A stretch of DNA of 64,000 nt. It comes from Mercurialis annua. Lineage: Eukaryota > Streptophyta > Magnoliopsida > Malpighiales > Euphorbiaceae. Location of the stretch: positions 17,362,501 to 17,426,500 of the forward strand of contig NC_065571.1 of the NCBI RefSeq assembly GCF_937616625.2, given 5' to 3'. Shown here piece after piece: positions 42,969 through 54,596 of the stretch (positions within the stretch are counted from its first letter, which is position 1; the number at the start of each line of letters is the position of its first letter). The translations under genes and the position numbers were made by a program. The notes beneath the pieces were generated by a model. That model was not told where the DNA came from. It made no database searches and saw only the letters and a program-made list of their open reading frames with translations.

Positions 42969-45900
42969 TAGGGGTTTGGAATGTCAGGGGGCTAAATGAC
43001 CCCATTAAGCACGCAGAGATCAAGAACTGGTTAGTTAAAAACCATTTATCTTTGTGTGCTGTTATTGAGACTAGAGTTAGAAGTAGTAATATGGCTAAAG
43101 TGTGGAAGTCTTTGAATCTGTCTGGGTGGAGTCTGATTAATAATGATGATTGTTGTGACCTTGGTAGAATTTGGGTTTGTTTTAAAGATGATGTTACTGT
43201 TAAGTGTGTTGAGAAATCTGATCAACTGATGCATTGTGAAGTGAGGAAAGATGATAGAGTATTCATGTGCTCTTTCATTTATGGTATGAATGACAACCTG
43301 AATAGGAGAAGACTCTGGAGGAGCTTGGTTGCTATTTCTAATAGGACTCAACTTCCTTGGGTAGTTCTTGGTGATTTTAATGAAACTCTTAGAAACAGTG
43401 AAAGATGTGGTGGAAATTTAGCAAACCATCTAGACTGTGATGAATTCCAGGAATGTTTAAATGAATCTAAGTTGGTGGAGTTAAAATGGAAAGGGAATCT
43501 TTTTACTTGGACTAATAACCAAGAGGGAGATAACAGAATTTGGAGGAAGTTAGATAGAGTTTTAGTTTCTGAGATGTGGTTGGATTGTTTTGATACAGAG
43601 GCTAGAGTTCTTAATCAGGGCATTTCAGACCATGCCCCTTTGATTGTTGTGTTTAATGATGCTATTGCTTATAAGGGCAAGCCTTTCAGATTCTTCAATG
43701 TTTGGACTGAAAGTAAAGACTTCATGGAGATTGTTAGAAGAAGTTGGAATGAGACTATCAATGGTTTCAGTATGTTCAAAGTTTTCCAAAAGATGAAAAG
43801 GTTGAAGAAGGAGCTAAGGAACTTGAACAAGTCAAAGTTTAGCAATATCTCAGACCAAGTTGAGAGATGCAGGAACATGCTTGAAAAAATTCAGAATGAT
43901 TTGCAAAAAGACCCTCTGAATAGTTATCTGTTGGATGAGGAGCAAGCTATTGCAATCCATTTCAGGAAGTTGCTTAGATGGGAAGAGAATTTATTTAGAC
44001 AAAAATCCAGAGTGTAATGGATTGAGCTTGGGGATCTTAACACAAAGTTTTTCCATAAATCTTTGAAACAGAGACAAGCCAGAAACAGAATTCTGCAGCT
44101 CAAAGTGGATGGAGCTATTACAAATGATCAGATGGTGATTAGAAACAGTATTATAGAGTTCTACAAAGACCTTATTGGCACCTCTAGGCCAAGGAACAAC
44201 AGTGTGAGGATTGATATCTTGAATACGGGTAAAGTAGTCTCTGTGGAGGATAGTCTCAGATTATGTAACCGTGTAACTGATATGGAGATTCAGCAAGCTA
44301 TGTTTGGAATTGGGATTGATAAAGCCCCAGGAGCTGATGGCTATGGAAGCCTATTTTTTAAGAAAACTTGGGAGATAACTGGCAGAGATGTTTGTGCAGC
44401 TATCAAGGATTTCTTTGAAACTGGGAAGTTGCTGAAACAGGTAAATGCTACTATTATCATTATCATTCCTAAAACTGAGAGTGCTGAGAGTTTGAATGAT
44501 TATAGGCCTATCTCTTGCTGCAATGTGATTTATAAATGTATTACTAAGATTATTTCAAATAGGTTGAGAGACTGTTTGGAATACTTAGTGGATAGTGCTC
44601 AGTCAGCTTTCATTCCTGGTAGGAAAATTGGAGATAATATATTGTTAGCTCATGAACTAGTCTTTAATTACCATAGGGTGAAGGGTAAAAAAGACTGTGC
44701 TATGAAAATTGATCTTAGAAAAGCTTATGACATGATTCATTGGGATTGTATTGAGGAGATTTTATTGGGTCTTAAATTTCCTGATAAATTTATCAATTGG
44801 GTCATGACATGTATTAGAACTCCAACTTTCTCTGTAATGATTAATGGAATTCCTGAAGGTTTCTTCCAAGGGGCTTGTGGTGTCAGACAGGGAGACCCCA
44901 TGTCTCCCTTAATTTTTGTGATGGTGATGGAATATTTGTCCAGGACTTTGAATTGTATTGAGGATAGAGACTTTGTTTACCATTCAGGATGTAAGGATAT
45001 GAAAATTAAGCATTTATGCTTTGCTGATGATCTCTTCATTTTTTGTAAATGTGACTTGAGTAGCATAAATGAGATTTCTTTAGCTCTGAATCATTTCTAT
45101 GAAGTGTCTGGGCTTCAAGTCAATATGCAAAAAAGTAATATTTACTTCAGTGGTGTAGAGAGTAGTATAAAGGAGGAGATTTTGCAGAAAATGGGTTTTG
45201 CTGAAGGGACTCTGCCCATTAAGTATCTGGGGGTGCCTCTTATTAGCAAGAGATTGGGAAAGAATGATTGTACTGCTATAATTGAAAAGATCTCTAAAAG
45301 AATCACCCACTGGACAGTTAGACATCTGACATATGCTGGTAGACTTCAATTGGTTAATGCAGTGCTCTTTAGTATGCAAGTTTACTGGAGTGCTATTTTT
45401 GTTTTACCTCTGTCTGTTACTAGGGGTGTGGAGAAGATGTGCAAGAATTTTCTGTGGAAGGGATCAATTAATTTTAAGCATGGTAACTTGGTTTCCTGGA
45501 AAGATGTGTGCAGGCAGAAATGTGAAGGTGGGTTGGGAGTAAAAGATATGGTGATCTGGAACAAATGTGCTGTGATGAAACACATTTGGGACCTGGTTGC
45601 AGTAAAAAAATCTCTTTGGGCTCAATGGGTGATCAAGAACAAGTTGAAAATGCTGAGCTTTTGGGGTATAACCAAACCTCTGGTAGCAAGTTGGAACTGG
45701 AGGTCTTTAATTAAGCTCAGAGAAGGGATGTATGATGGCTTTAGGATTGAGCTGGGAAAGGGTGATATTTCTTTCTGGCATGACCCTTGGATTGATGGGA
45801 AGTCTTTATGTGACAGGTTTTCAGGTATCTCAATAACAGACTCTGACATTCCTAAACAAGCTAAGGTAAAAGATGTTTGGCATAGGGGTTGTTGGAAACT

Positions 45901-46567
45901 ACCTGACCCTATGGATGACCAGATTGAAGCAGCTTGGGATCTGATTAAGAACAGTTATAAAGTTAAGGAGGAATTTGAAGATAAAGTCATCTGGAGGTTT
46001 AACAAATCAGGTGTTTTTACTATTAGTTCTGCTTGGAAGAGCTATAGAACTCAGCATGATAAAGTCAATTGGTGGAGATTGTTGTGGAGTCCTGGTTATG
46101 TCCCAAAACACAGTTTTATTGCTTGGTTAGCTGTTCAAAACAAGCTTAGAACTAAGGATAAACTGAAGGCTTGGGGTTCGATTGATAATGACATTTGTGG
46201 CTTATGCAATGTTGCTGTTGAAACTATTGATCACATCTTTTTTGAATGTCCTGTATCCTTGATGGTGATGCAGAGAGTTTTACAGAATTGCAACATCAAC
46301 AGAAATGTGCTTAGCTGGAGAAGAGAAGTTGCTTGGTTTAGCAGGAAAATTATGGGCAAAAGTGTGCTAGCAAGAGTTAGAAAAATTGCTTTTGTCAGCA
46401 GTATTTACAACATTTGGAGAGGGAGGAATAGAAAGATTTTTGAAGAAGTTGATGTTACTGGTGAAGAAATTTTCAGATGGGTCAGGCAGGATGTACTTTT
46501 AAAGTTGCTGGCCAGGAATGGTGAGTCTGTAGCCCTTCATCAAATGCAAGAGTATTGGAAGCATTAG
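42965..46567 (+). pseudogene. LINE ORF2: endonuclease-RT-zf-RVT, interrupted by one TAA
   Basis: The 1200-codon frame is open except for TAA at 44015-44017. The related dead copy has CAA (Gln) at the same place (about 12057), so a single C-to-T change explains it. Endonuclease motifs: WNVRGLN, IETRV, GDFNETL (about 43370), SDHAPLIV. RT motifs: YRPISCCNVIYKCITK, QSAFIPGRKIGDNILLAHEL, DLRKAYDMIHWDCIE, GVRQGDPMSPLIFV, HLCFADDLFIF. The C-terminal zf-RVT has CGLCNVAVETIDHIFFEC. The break falls between endonuclease and RT. Confidence 0.9.
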
Positions 46568-46739
46568 TTAGGAGTTTATACAATTCTTTGTATTTTGGCT
46601 TGTAAATAGTGCTCCTTGGTTTGAGCTTTATCAATATATCTCGGTAAATTTTACCAAAAAAAAATATATATATAATCCCATAATGATATAATGGCGAATG
46701 TTGTGTTCATATTAAAAGATACCAAGTTATATATGTTGA

Positions 46740-47032
46740 TGCACGTATAAGCATGGGACTCCGCTTGAAGGTGGGAAGATTGCTGATTCTGAACCTCTTG
46801 ATCTCTTTTCAAGTGCTCATCAAATTCCCAATAAAGCTTCTCATGAATCCACCACCACCCCGACCAATCAATCTCAGTTGTACCGTGGCCCAATCCTGCT
46901 ACTTGAGTTTAGTCTTTTACTGCTCTTTGTGTATGGAGTTATAGAGTTTATGTTTTAGCTTAATCAACATGTACGTTGTACATTATAATAATATTAATAG
47001 TATATGGTTTCAAGTTAAAAAAAAAAAAAAAA
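46740..47032 (+). other. Open, A-tailed fragment of unknown origin inside Helitron 3
   Basis: An open frame with no needed start (HGTPLEGGKIADSEPLDLFS ... QLYRGPILLLEFSLLLLFVY ... stop near 46950) is followed by about 60 bp of UTR-like sequence and A15-16 at about 47017-47032. This looks like the 3' end of a captured or retrocopied transcript. A minus-strand frame (DWSGWWWIHEKLYWEF) is also open, so orientation rests on the A-tail. Not recognised. Confidence 0.4.
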
Positions 47033-47449
47033 GATGCACGGGACTGTTTCTCACTCTTTCTTCCAACAATCCACTATTGGATTATGCATATGGATTTGAA
47101 TTATTTAAAAATTAAAAATAATTTCAATTTAATAACATTTTAACAATTTATTAAAAATATATTTAATAATCTAATTATATTTGATATATATAACGGGTCA
47201 AATAAATATCAATCACGAGCATAACTTAAATAAAAATAAAAAAAATTTATTGTAACTTAAAAATAAATAATATAACGGGTCATATAAATGTCGCTCACGT
47301 GTGTAACACGTGGCGAAATGCTAGTAATAACTATCTTATATGTGGGAAGGGGGGGAGGACAGGCAAAATTACGATAATAGGGTTCATTAAGGATATAATT
47401 ATTATAATTAGGATTATTTACTTAATAGAATCATATTTGGATTAGAATT

Positions 47450-49620
47450 TTTTTTTGATGAATAAATTGTATATTAAGAACCACAAAAGTGGCAAAAGGA
47501 CTTTAACTCAAAGCTTTCGCACATGAAGTGGCACGCTCTAGGCGGCACACTAAAGGCTACGACTCTGAGAGAAGGTCAAAAACAAAAAGGTCTCGACAAG
47601 AAGATACAAGCGGGATTTCTAAATAAATCTAATCCCGTATAAGCAAAATCTCCTTTACAAACTTTGAAAAGAAAAACCGCATAAGAGAAACTCTTAAAGA
47701 TAACCGACTCCGCATTCTTCTCCACTTTCTGAAAAACTCTTCCATTTCTGCATTTCCACATTTCCCAAATCATGATAAACCAAATGAGTTTCCATAATTT
47801 GGAATAAGGACCCGACGGAATAATATGGAACCATTGAAGCATCAAATCTCTAAACGAAGAGGGGCAACACCACGATACTCCCATTCTTTGACAAATGGTC
47901 GTCCAGATCTTCCTCGCAAACACACAGTGGATGAAGATATGGTCTTGAGTTTCTACTTCGCCACACAAAGAACAAGGGGTACTATCCAAAGGTATAATTG
48001 ATCGGGAAGCAAGAAACGATAACGAAGGCACTCTTTTATGAATAGCAATCCACACGAAAAACTTAACTCGAGGGGGAGTTAAAGAATTCCACACTAGGAG
48101 AAAAATAGTATTATTACCTTCCGGACCCATAAGACCCTCACGCAGAAAATCGTTTCTTATCGGTTGAGTAACTTTCTGACCCTCCTCATGCAGCAACGTC
48201 GCTTGAGCTTCATCAATCCCATCCGCATGAACAGTACCCTCCAGACCAAGAGGATGAACATTTGTATCACTGTCAGCCCCAACTCTTCCTTCTTCTCTAC
48301 GCAAACTCAACGTCGTCTCCAGAGTATTAACACTGTTAACCCCCATAAAACCCGCTGCCGCAACGTCTACTCCCTCAAAATTCATATCATTCTCTGTCGT
48401 AGGTGCCTGAGCTTTCTGCCGAATATCATTATCATTCCCAATGGCTTCCCACATATGATTTGGAGACATAACTGTTAAGACCTGGCTCTGAACTTGCAAA
48501 GTGACTCTCAACTCCAAATCTACATTCCTATTGCTCATGTTCAAATCATCATCAACACCTCTAACTGAATCAACGTCTGCACCAGGAGATTCGTGAAACT
48601 CGTTGACCTCAGATATACCAGGTAAAGGAGTCCCTCTTGCGTTTCGCTGCTGGACAGGGAACAACGTATCAGCAGCAACCAATTTGCAGAAGGAAGCCGC
48701 AGAATATACCCCAGATTTATCTTTCCATTTAACATCATCCGGTATATTCAGGTTCTGATGAATCTTAATGAATTCTTCTTGCAACTCCTTAAACAGCAAC
48801 AACTCTCCGCATCTCAGTCTATGTCTCCACCGCCATCCTTCACCCCAAACAACATCAACCGAAGCTCTCTTTTGATTAGAAAGATGAAATAATCTAGGAA
48901 ATAAACTTGAAGCAACCCCAACACCCATCCAGTTATCATCCCAGACAGAAATAGAATTACCCCTTCCAATCTTAAATATCAAATTTGAAACAAATAAATT
49001 CCAAATTTTCTTGTCGACACAGCAGGACCTTTTAATACCTTTCCAAATAAACGACATCTTTGCAACATCACCATACTGAACATAATCCCAATCAGTCATT
49101 TTCGAACTACTCGAAACAACTTTAAACCAAAGAGAAGTGTCGTTTTCCATTCTCAACTTCCAAATCCACTTAAATAACAAACTATGATTTCTAACCTGTA
49201 AATTAGAAATACCTAACCCGCCATTTTTAAAATCCTGGCAAATGACCCTCCAAGAGACTTTACTCAACACGCGAGAACTAACATCCCCTTTCCAGAGAAA
49301 CCTCACCATGTAGGATTCCAACAAGTTTTGAACCTTTCTCGGCATTCTGAACATGGACATAAAGTAGACCGGTACACTGAAAAGTACCGATTTAATGAGA
49401 ACTAGTCTGCCTGCAGGTGAAAGAAGCGCTCCTTTCCACAACGCCAATCTGAATTTGAACCGTTCCACAACGTAATCCCAAGCCCCAACCGTGAGGCTCC
49501 TAGTAACAAGGGGGAGGCCCAAGTACTTGATAGGAAAAGGTTCAACTTTGCAACCCACAACCTGAGATGCTAACAAAAGATCCAACTCGCCAACATTAAT
49601 ACCCATTAGAGATTTTAGGC
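47450..49620 (-). mobile_element. 5'-truncated LINE, minus strand
   Basis: A T9 run at about 47449-47457 is its A-tail. TTAGAATT occurs just outside both ends (about 47441 and 49621) and is a likely target duplication. It comprises the C-terminal half of ORF2. Confidence 0.8.
47576..49606 (-). pseudogene. LINE ORF2 C-terminal half with an unusual 190-residue insert (676 codons)
   Basis: It begins after the RT active site, near PFPIKYLGLPLVTRSL, so the catalytic FADD block is missing. LSPAGRLVLIKSVLFSVPVY, NGGLGISNLQVRNHSLLFKW and WKDKSGVYSAASFCKLV are standard ORF2 C-terminal sequence. zf-RVT resumes at FLLVWNSLTPPRVKFFVW with CSLCGEVETQDHIFIHC. Between them, residues about 312-500 form an acidic, low-complexity, probably disordered stretch (HESPGADVDSVRGVDDDLNM...) normally absent at this point. 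The frame stays open through it. This LINE family differs from LINEs 1 and 2. Confidence 0.82.
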
Positions 49621-51439
49621 TTAGAATTATTTGCTTAGAATTATTTGTTACGGCTCAGACAAGATTTTAGGACTAAAACAATCACATGCAGGTACTTCAT
49701 TGTGCTCCTCCTTACCACAATTTCTTCTCTACAGTTCATCCCGCCAACACACAAAAGTGACTTTTCATCAGCACATGAATTAGAAAAAAAGCGTGTTTAA
49801 TAGTTACCACCACAATCATAAAGTTGAAAAATTTACTCCATTTTATTAATTAATACTCTATTTTAATAAAGAAATTATGAAGTAAATAGGACTCTACTTC
49901 ACTATAATAAGGATTGTAATTTCCTAAATATAATTAGATTACTTTTGTCAAACACGTATGCAATAATCACCATACCTAGATAAGCTTTTGATTTCCCTAA
50001 TGGCTAGCTAATAAGCTAACCGACAATAATATAAAACACTTTTCAAATAAATGTATTATTTTTTACATATAAGGCTATTATAATGGATCACTATGGCTAA
50101 AACAAACTCAAATAAAAGCAATTAATGAAAATTATTAAATAAAATAAACCGGTTGCAAAAGCAACAATATATAATAATTAAAACTAAAATATTAAAATCA
50201 AAATTAAATTATTTTTTATAAAAAGTAGCAAGTCATATAAATAGCACTCATATAAATAATATTATCCTATAATTATTTAAATGTGAAAGTATACAATTCA
50301 AACATTTATTGTAGTTAATTGGTGATAGTAATTTATAAATTAATTTTATAAATGATAACTACAGATTACTTTGAGTTTGTGTTTCCTTTGTTTTTAATTC
50401 CATATGATCTACTTTCAGTGTTTGATTATAGATTTTGATCAGTTTGATTAGTTAGATGTTTGCTTTTAATGATTACGAGTTTCGGTTATTTTATTTGTTT
50501 GTCTGATCAATTTGGTCGTTACTTTGATGCTTAATTGATTTCGTAATCTCATAGATTGATGCTTTTCTTCTGCCATGGTGTCCTTTAAGACATTGGTGTG
50601 TTTTAGCTAATATTACAATAATAATAAACTAAATCTATACTATCAATCTATTTTTATTATTTTATATTTAATAGTAAAAATAATTATAAATATATAGAAA
50701 AATATGAAATTTAATAGAAATATAATTCTAATAAAAAAATTAAATGCTTAATTATATCATAATTTATCGATATAAAAATTTCAGTGTTTCAGTTATAACA
50801 ATGATGTGAAGCAAAAACAGAACGCGCACTAAGTTTTTATTTTTTATATAAGAAAACATCCCTAATATTAATTGATACTCTAACATACCAAAATATGGTT
50901 TTTGTTGAATTATTAATAATACCATTTACTATGAGATTTTTATAAACAAACTATCATAATTTATAAAAAAATAAAATATTATTTAATAAATCTAATCACA
51001 TACTGTAATTTATATTTGAATATGTTTTTTTAATAACAATCTATAATAAATTTAATCACATACTGCAATTTATATTTGAATAACTTTTTTTAATAATTTT
51101 TTAATAATAATTTTTAATATAAATAAGGGTCATATAAATATTTTAATTAACATTAATACATACAACGGGTCAGATAAATGTGGCTTACGTGCGTTTGACG
51201 TAATAATAATAATTTAATATATAACATGTCATATTAATGTGGTAATTTCCCAAAATACATGTTTTGGTATTTTATTTACAACTTTACATTGCAAGTTTTG
51301 ACTTTTCTTTTCTGACTTTTTCATTTACTAAAAATACCTTTTTTTTTATTTTAATTTCATAAATACCTTTTCGGTTTTCAATTTTGGTTTTCGGTTTTTT
51401 CGGTTGGTCGACCGAACCGACCGAACCGACCGGCAATTT

Positions 51440-51790
51440 TTTTATATAGTGTAAGATTAGTGTATATATAGTGTTAATTTTTATTTTTTATAGATTTTTT
51501 TTCTAGAATTTTTTTTATTTTTTATAGTGTAACAGTAGTGTATATATAGTGTTTTTATGGTGTTTATATAGTGTAAAATTAGTGTATATATAGTGTATAA
51601 GTAGTGTATAAGTAGTGTATAAGCAGTGTATAAGTAGTGTATTTATGGCATTTTGTAGTGTTTTTTGTGGTTTAACCATGAAACACTGCAAATACACCAT
51701 AAACACCATAAACACTGTAAATGCACCATAAATATACTAAAAACGGCAGAAATACACCATTAATACACCAAAAATACACTAAAACGTTAA
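51440..51790. repeat. TAGTGTATA-type tandem repeat with an inverted counterpart
   Basis: Many copies of AGTGTATATATAGTGT / AGTGTATAAGT, then sequence rich in the complement (ACACCATAAACACCATAAAC). It follows a CCGAACCGACCGAACCGACC stretch typical of hAT subtermini. Confidence 0.7.
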
Positions 51791-52651
51791 TATATTATAA
51801 AATTATTACAAATGCACCATAAATCAATATTTTCTTTATAAAATCAGTAGCAATACACAAATCTATGAATAAGAGAAGACAAAATAAATAATTATATGAA
51901 TAAGAGAACAATTTTATAAATAAAAAATTATAAATCTACAATAATTTATTTACAAAATATTTAAATCATTAAAAAAACCTAAAAAATTACACAAATCTAT
52001 AAAAACGAGTCGAGAAATCCATAGCGTGAACGGAAAAGACGAACGGACTAGCGCGAACGGAAAAGACGAAGGGAAAAACGACCGGAAACGACGAGAAATC
52101 CATCGGAAGTAGACGAACGGAAGCGCGATCGGAAAGACGAACGGAAAAGTAATCGGAGGAGATAAACTGAAAATCAAATGAAAAAGAAAAAAAAAAGAGA
52201 GAAGAAGAGAGAAAAAAAGGTGGCTATGTAAAAGTTTAACCTAAAATAAGATAAGACTTCTTTATATAGTGGGTATCTTTGGTAAATAAATTAGCTTATT
52301 AGGTAATGTAGGATAAGAGGAAAAGATTGGTCAAAATGGTGTAAATACTTTACCCAAAACAGGTATTTGGAAAATAATCCCCATATTAATATCACGAATG
52401 TGATATAATTTCCATTTAAATGAAAATAGTTTATAATAATTTATCTAGAAATAAAGTATTATATTTAATATTAAATTTAAATTTAAATAACGGGTCACTT
52501 AAATATCGCTCACGTGCGTAGCACGTGACGAAACGCTAGTAACTATCTATAACTATTCTATAAGTGTGAAGGGGGAGGGGGACAGGCAAAATTACGATAT
52601 TAGAGTCGATATAAATTAATAATTACAATATAAACAATTAATTAAGAGTTT

Positions 52652-52731
52652 AACTCTCTAAGAGTTTAACTCTGATAGGGAAAAGAACATAAACTCTCTA
52701 AGAGTTTAACTCTGATAGGGAAAAGAACATA
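52652..52731. repeat. 40-bp tandem duplication
   Basis: Two copies of a unit from AACTCTCTAAGAGTTTAACT to AAAGAACATA inside Helitron 5. Confidence 0.9.
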
Positions 52732-53022
52732 AAATTAAATAGGAGTCTAATTTTAATATCAGTTTAGAGTTTAATTTCCGTAACTAACTATACAAAATAA
52801 TAATATAAATACTTAAGGTAATAGGTTTCTTATTAATTAATGCTAAATTTCATTATCAAATTAGGACAAAACTCTAAAATATTGTTGGCAGCTGCTTTAT
52901 GCTCAGTTGAACGAATTAGGGCTAAATTAGAAGTTTTATTACTATTAAAGAAAAAGCTAATAAAAGTTAACTAAGAATTAAAGTACTATAAGGAAGACAA
53001 TTAAAAAAACGGAACAGAACAT

Positions 53023-53186
53023 ATAATATAAAACAAAATAATTAAATGTGCAAGATTTAATTGTAACAAAAGTTTAATTAGGATAGGAGATCTAGAAAAT
53101 AAATTTTTAAATTATAATATAAAACAAAATAATTAAATGTGCAAGATTTAATTGTAACAAAAGTTTAATTAGGATAGAAGATATAG
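53023..53186. repeat. Two copies of a ~70-bp block, ~91-bp period
   Basis: The block with AAACAAAATAATTAAATGTG to AGTTTAATTAGGATAG occurs twice with near identity. Confidence 0.88.
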
Positions 53187-54596
53187 AAGATTTCAAATTG
53201 TAAACATAATAGTAATTTAAAAATATTAAACTATACTTAAAAATTTAAAAGTATATAAGAGATAGTCTTCATTAATTTAAAAAATATTAAAAGATAATTA
53301 AAACTAAAAAGTATATGAGTTTCAGTTATATAAGAAGTGCACTAAAAGTACATGAGGTTGATTTATATAATGAGTGCTTTACCATTTAAATTTAAATTGT
53401 GGAGTCGTTTAAACAGAGCTTGGTTGCAAGGTTAGTTTTTTTAATTGTTTATAGTTTAAATTTTCGGATATTTAATTTTGAATAGATCGTTTTTTTTTTT
53501 AGTAAATCTGTGTTTATTTAGTTTGTTTGATTCAATGTTGAGTAATTTTCGTGAGAAAGTTGTTGATTTAGATTAAGCACACCATGAATAGGGCTATCAC
53601 CAGCACCTTTCTTCACCTTTAAATTAAGTTCTAATAATGGTTGTCTATATAAGTATGACGCATTGACGATGGTTATTTGCAAAATAGTTAGAGCCATGCG
53701 AGATAAATAAATATTGAGCACCATCCAAAATTTCAAAACCAATTCAATAAAAGAAATAATTGAAAGCTAATGATGGTTCTAATCCTAATAAGCCACTACT
53801 AATGGCTATTAAAGCTCAATTTTGTGATGCTTTTTTTTAAGATAAATTTTTCCCATTTTCGGTTATTAGTTTATATGATAATTGTTTGTTGTGGATGAAT
53901 AAACCAGTGTGGATAATTTTTTTCGTCTTTATATGTTTAGAAACATATATTATAAATATACATGATAAAAGTTTGAGCTTTTTGATTTGAAAATTCAATT
54001 GGTATACAAATTTAATAGTTGGATTTTTCATTTATCGATAAAAATATATTTAAAATCTATATTAGTAAAAGATCAACACATTAATTAGAACTCAAAAATA
54101 TGTTAAAAAATATACTTATTCAATATATAACGAGATACTATGTGAGTAAAATTATTTTAGCTTAGATAAAAAAAATTCATTAATTACTAAATTTTTGTGA
54201 ATAATAATAAATTAATATCATATAGGGGTCGTATAAATATCGCGAATGTGATATATTTTCAATTTAAATGAAATAAATTTTAATAATTTATTTAAAAAAG
54301 GTATTATATTTAATTTTTTAATTAATCTAAATAACGGGTCATATAGGTATCGCTCACGTGTGTAGCGTGCGGCTAAAAACTAATGTATAAAATTACCATT
54401 TACGTGCTATAATTTCAATTTAAATAAAATTAATGTAAAATTAATTATAAATAGTTATTCATATTTAAATTACATAAAAAAATATTGTCAAATACTATAA
54501 TTTAAAATTTTATAAATATAATTATATTTAATAATTTTTATATCTAACGGGTCATATAAATATCGCTCACGTGCGTAGCACGTGGCGAAAAACTAG

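Larger units (their letters stand above)
41490..46660 (+). mobile_element. Nearly intact L1-type LINE
   Basis: Short leader, ORF1 (41559-42968), ORF2 (42965-46567) and a 3' end ATTTTACC plus an A-run near 46660. The exact 5' boundary between 41444 and 41558 is uncertain and no target duplication was found. Same family as the dead copy at 10.5-18.6 kb. All LINE tails here end in a YYNACC-A(n) form. Confidence 0.88.
38668..47324 (+). mobile_element. Helitron 3, carrying two LINEs and a duplicated 5' end
   Basis: 5' end TCTATCTATAACTATCTTAT at 38668. A second, slightly truncated 5' end lies at 41220 (TTATATGTGGGAAGGGGGGA). The shared 3' end at 47281-47324 has CTCACGTGTGTAACACGTGG and CTAG (47321-47324). 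Contents: LINE 1 (38735-41095), a 124-bp direct repeat (41096-41219 and 41320-41443), LINE 2 (about 41490-46660) and an A-tailed fragment (46740-47032). A degraded 3'-like end also lies near 47190. Confidence 0.75.
47325..52539 (+). mobile_element. Helitron 4, carrying a minus-strand LINE
   Basis: Starts TAATAACTATCTTATATGTG right after CTAG. Ends with CTCACGTGCGTAGCACGTGA and CTAG at 52536-52539. It holds LINE 3 (47450-49620). 49621-52500 has no gene: AT-rich sequence, a degraded Helitron-like end near 51170, TAGTGTATA repeats and their inverted counterpart (51440-51790), and CGAACGGAAAAGA-type repeats (51990-52160). Confidence 0.8.
52540..54596 (+). mobile_element. Helitron 5
   Basis: Starts TAACTATCTATAACTATTCT; G-run at about 52570. 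Ends with CTCACGTGCGTAGCACGTGG and CTAG at 54593-54596. A second 3' end (CTCACGTGTGTAGCGTGCGG, ending CTAAT) lies at about 54330-54384, so two ends stand in series. No gene seen. Contains two local duplications. Confidence 0.82.

Noticed and set aside
47576..49606. A host protein of unknown function with an acidic middle
   Set aside because: Both ends are standard LINE ORF2, with an A-tail and flanking TTAGAATT repeats.
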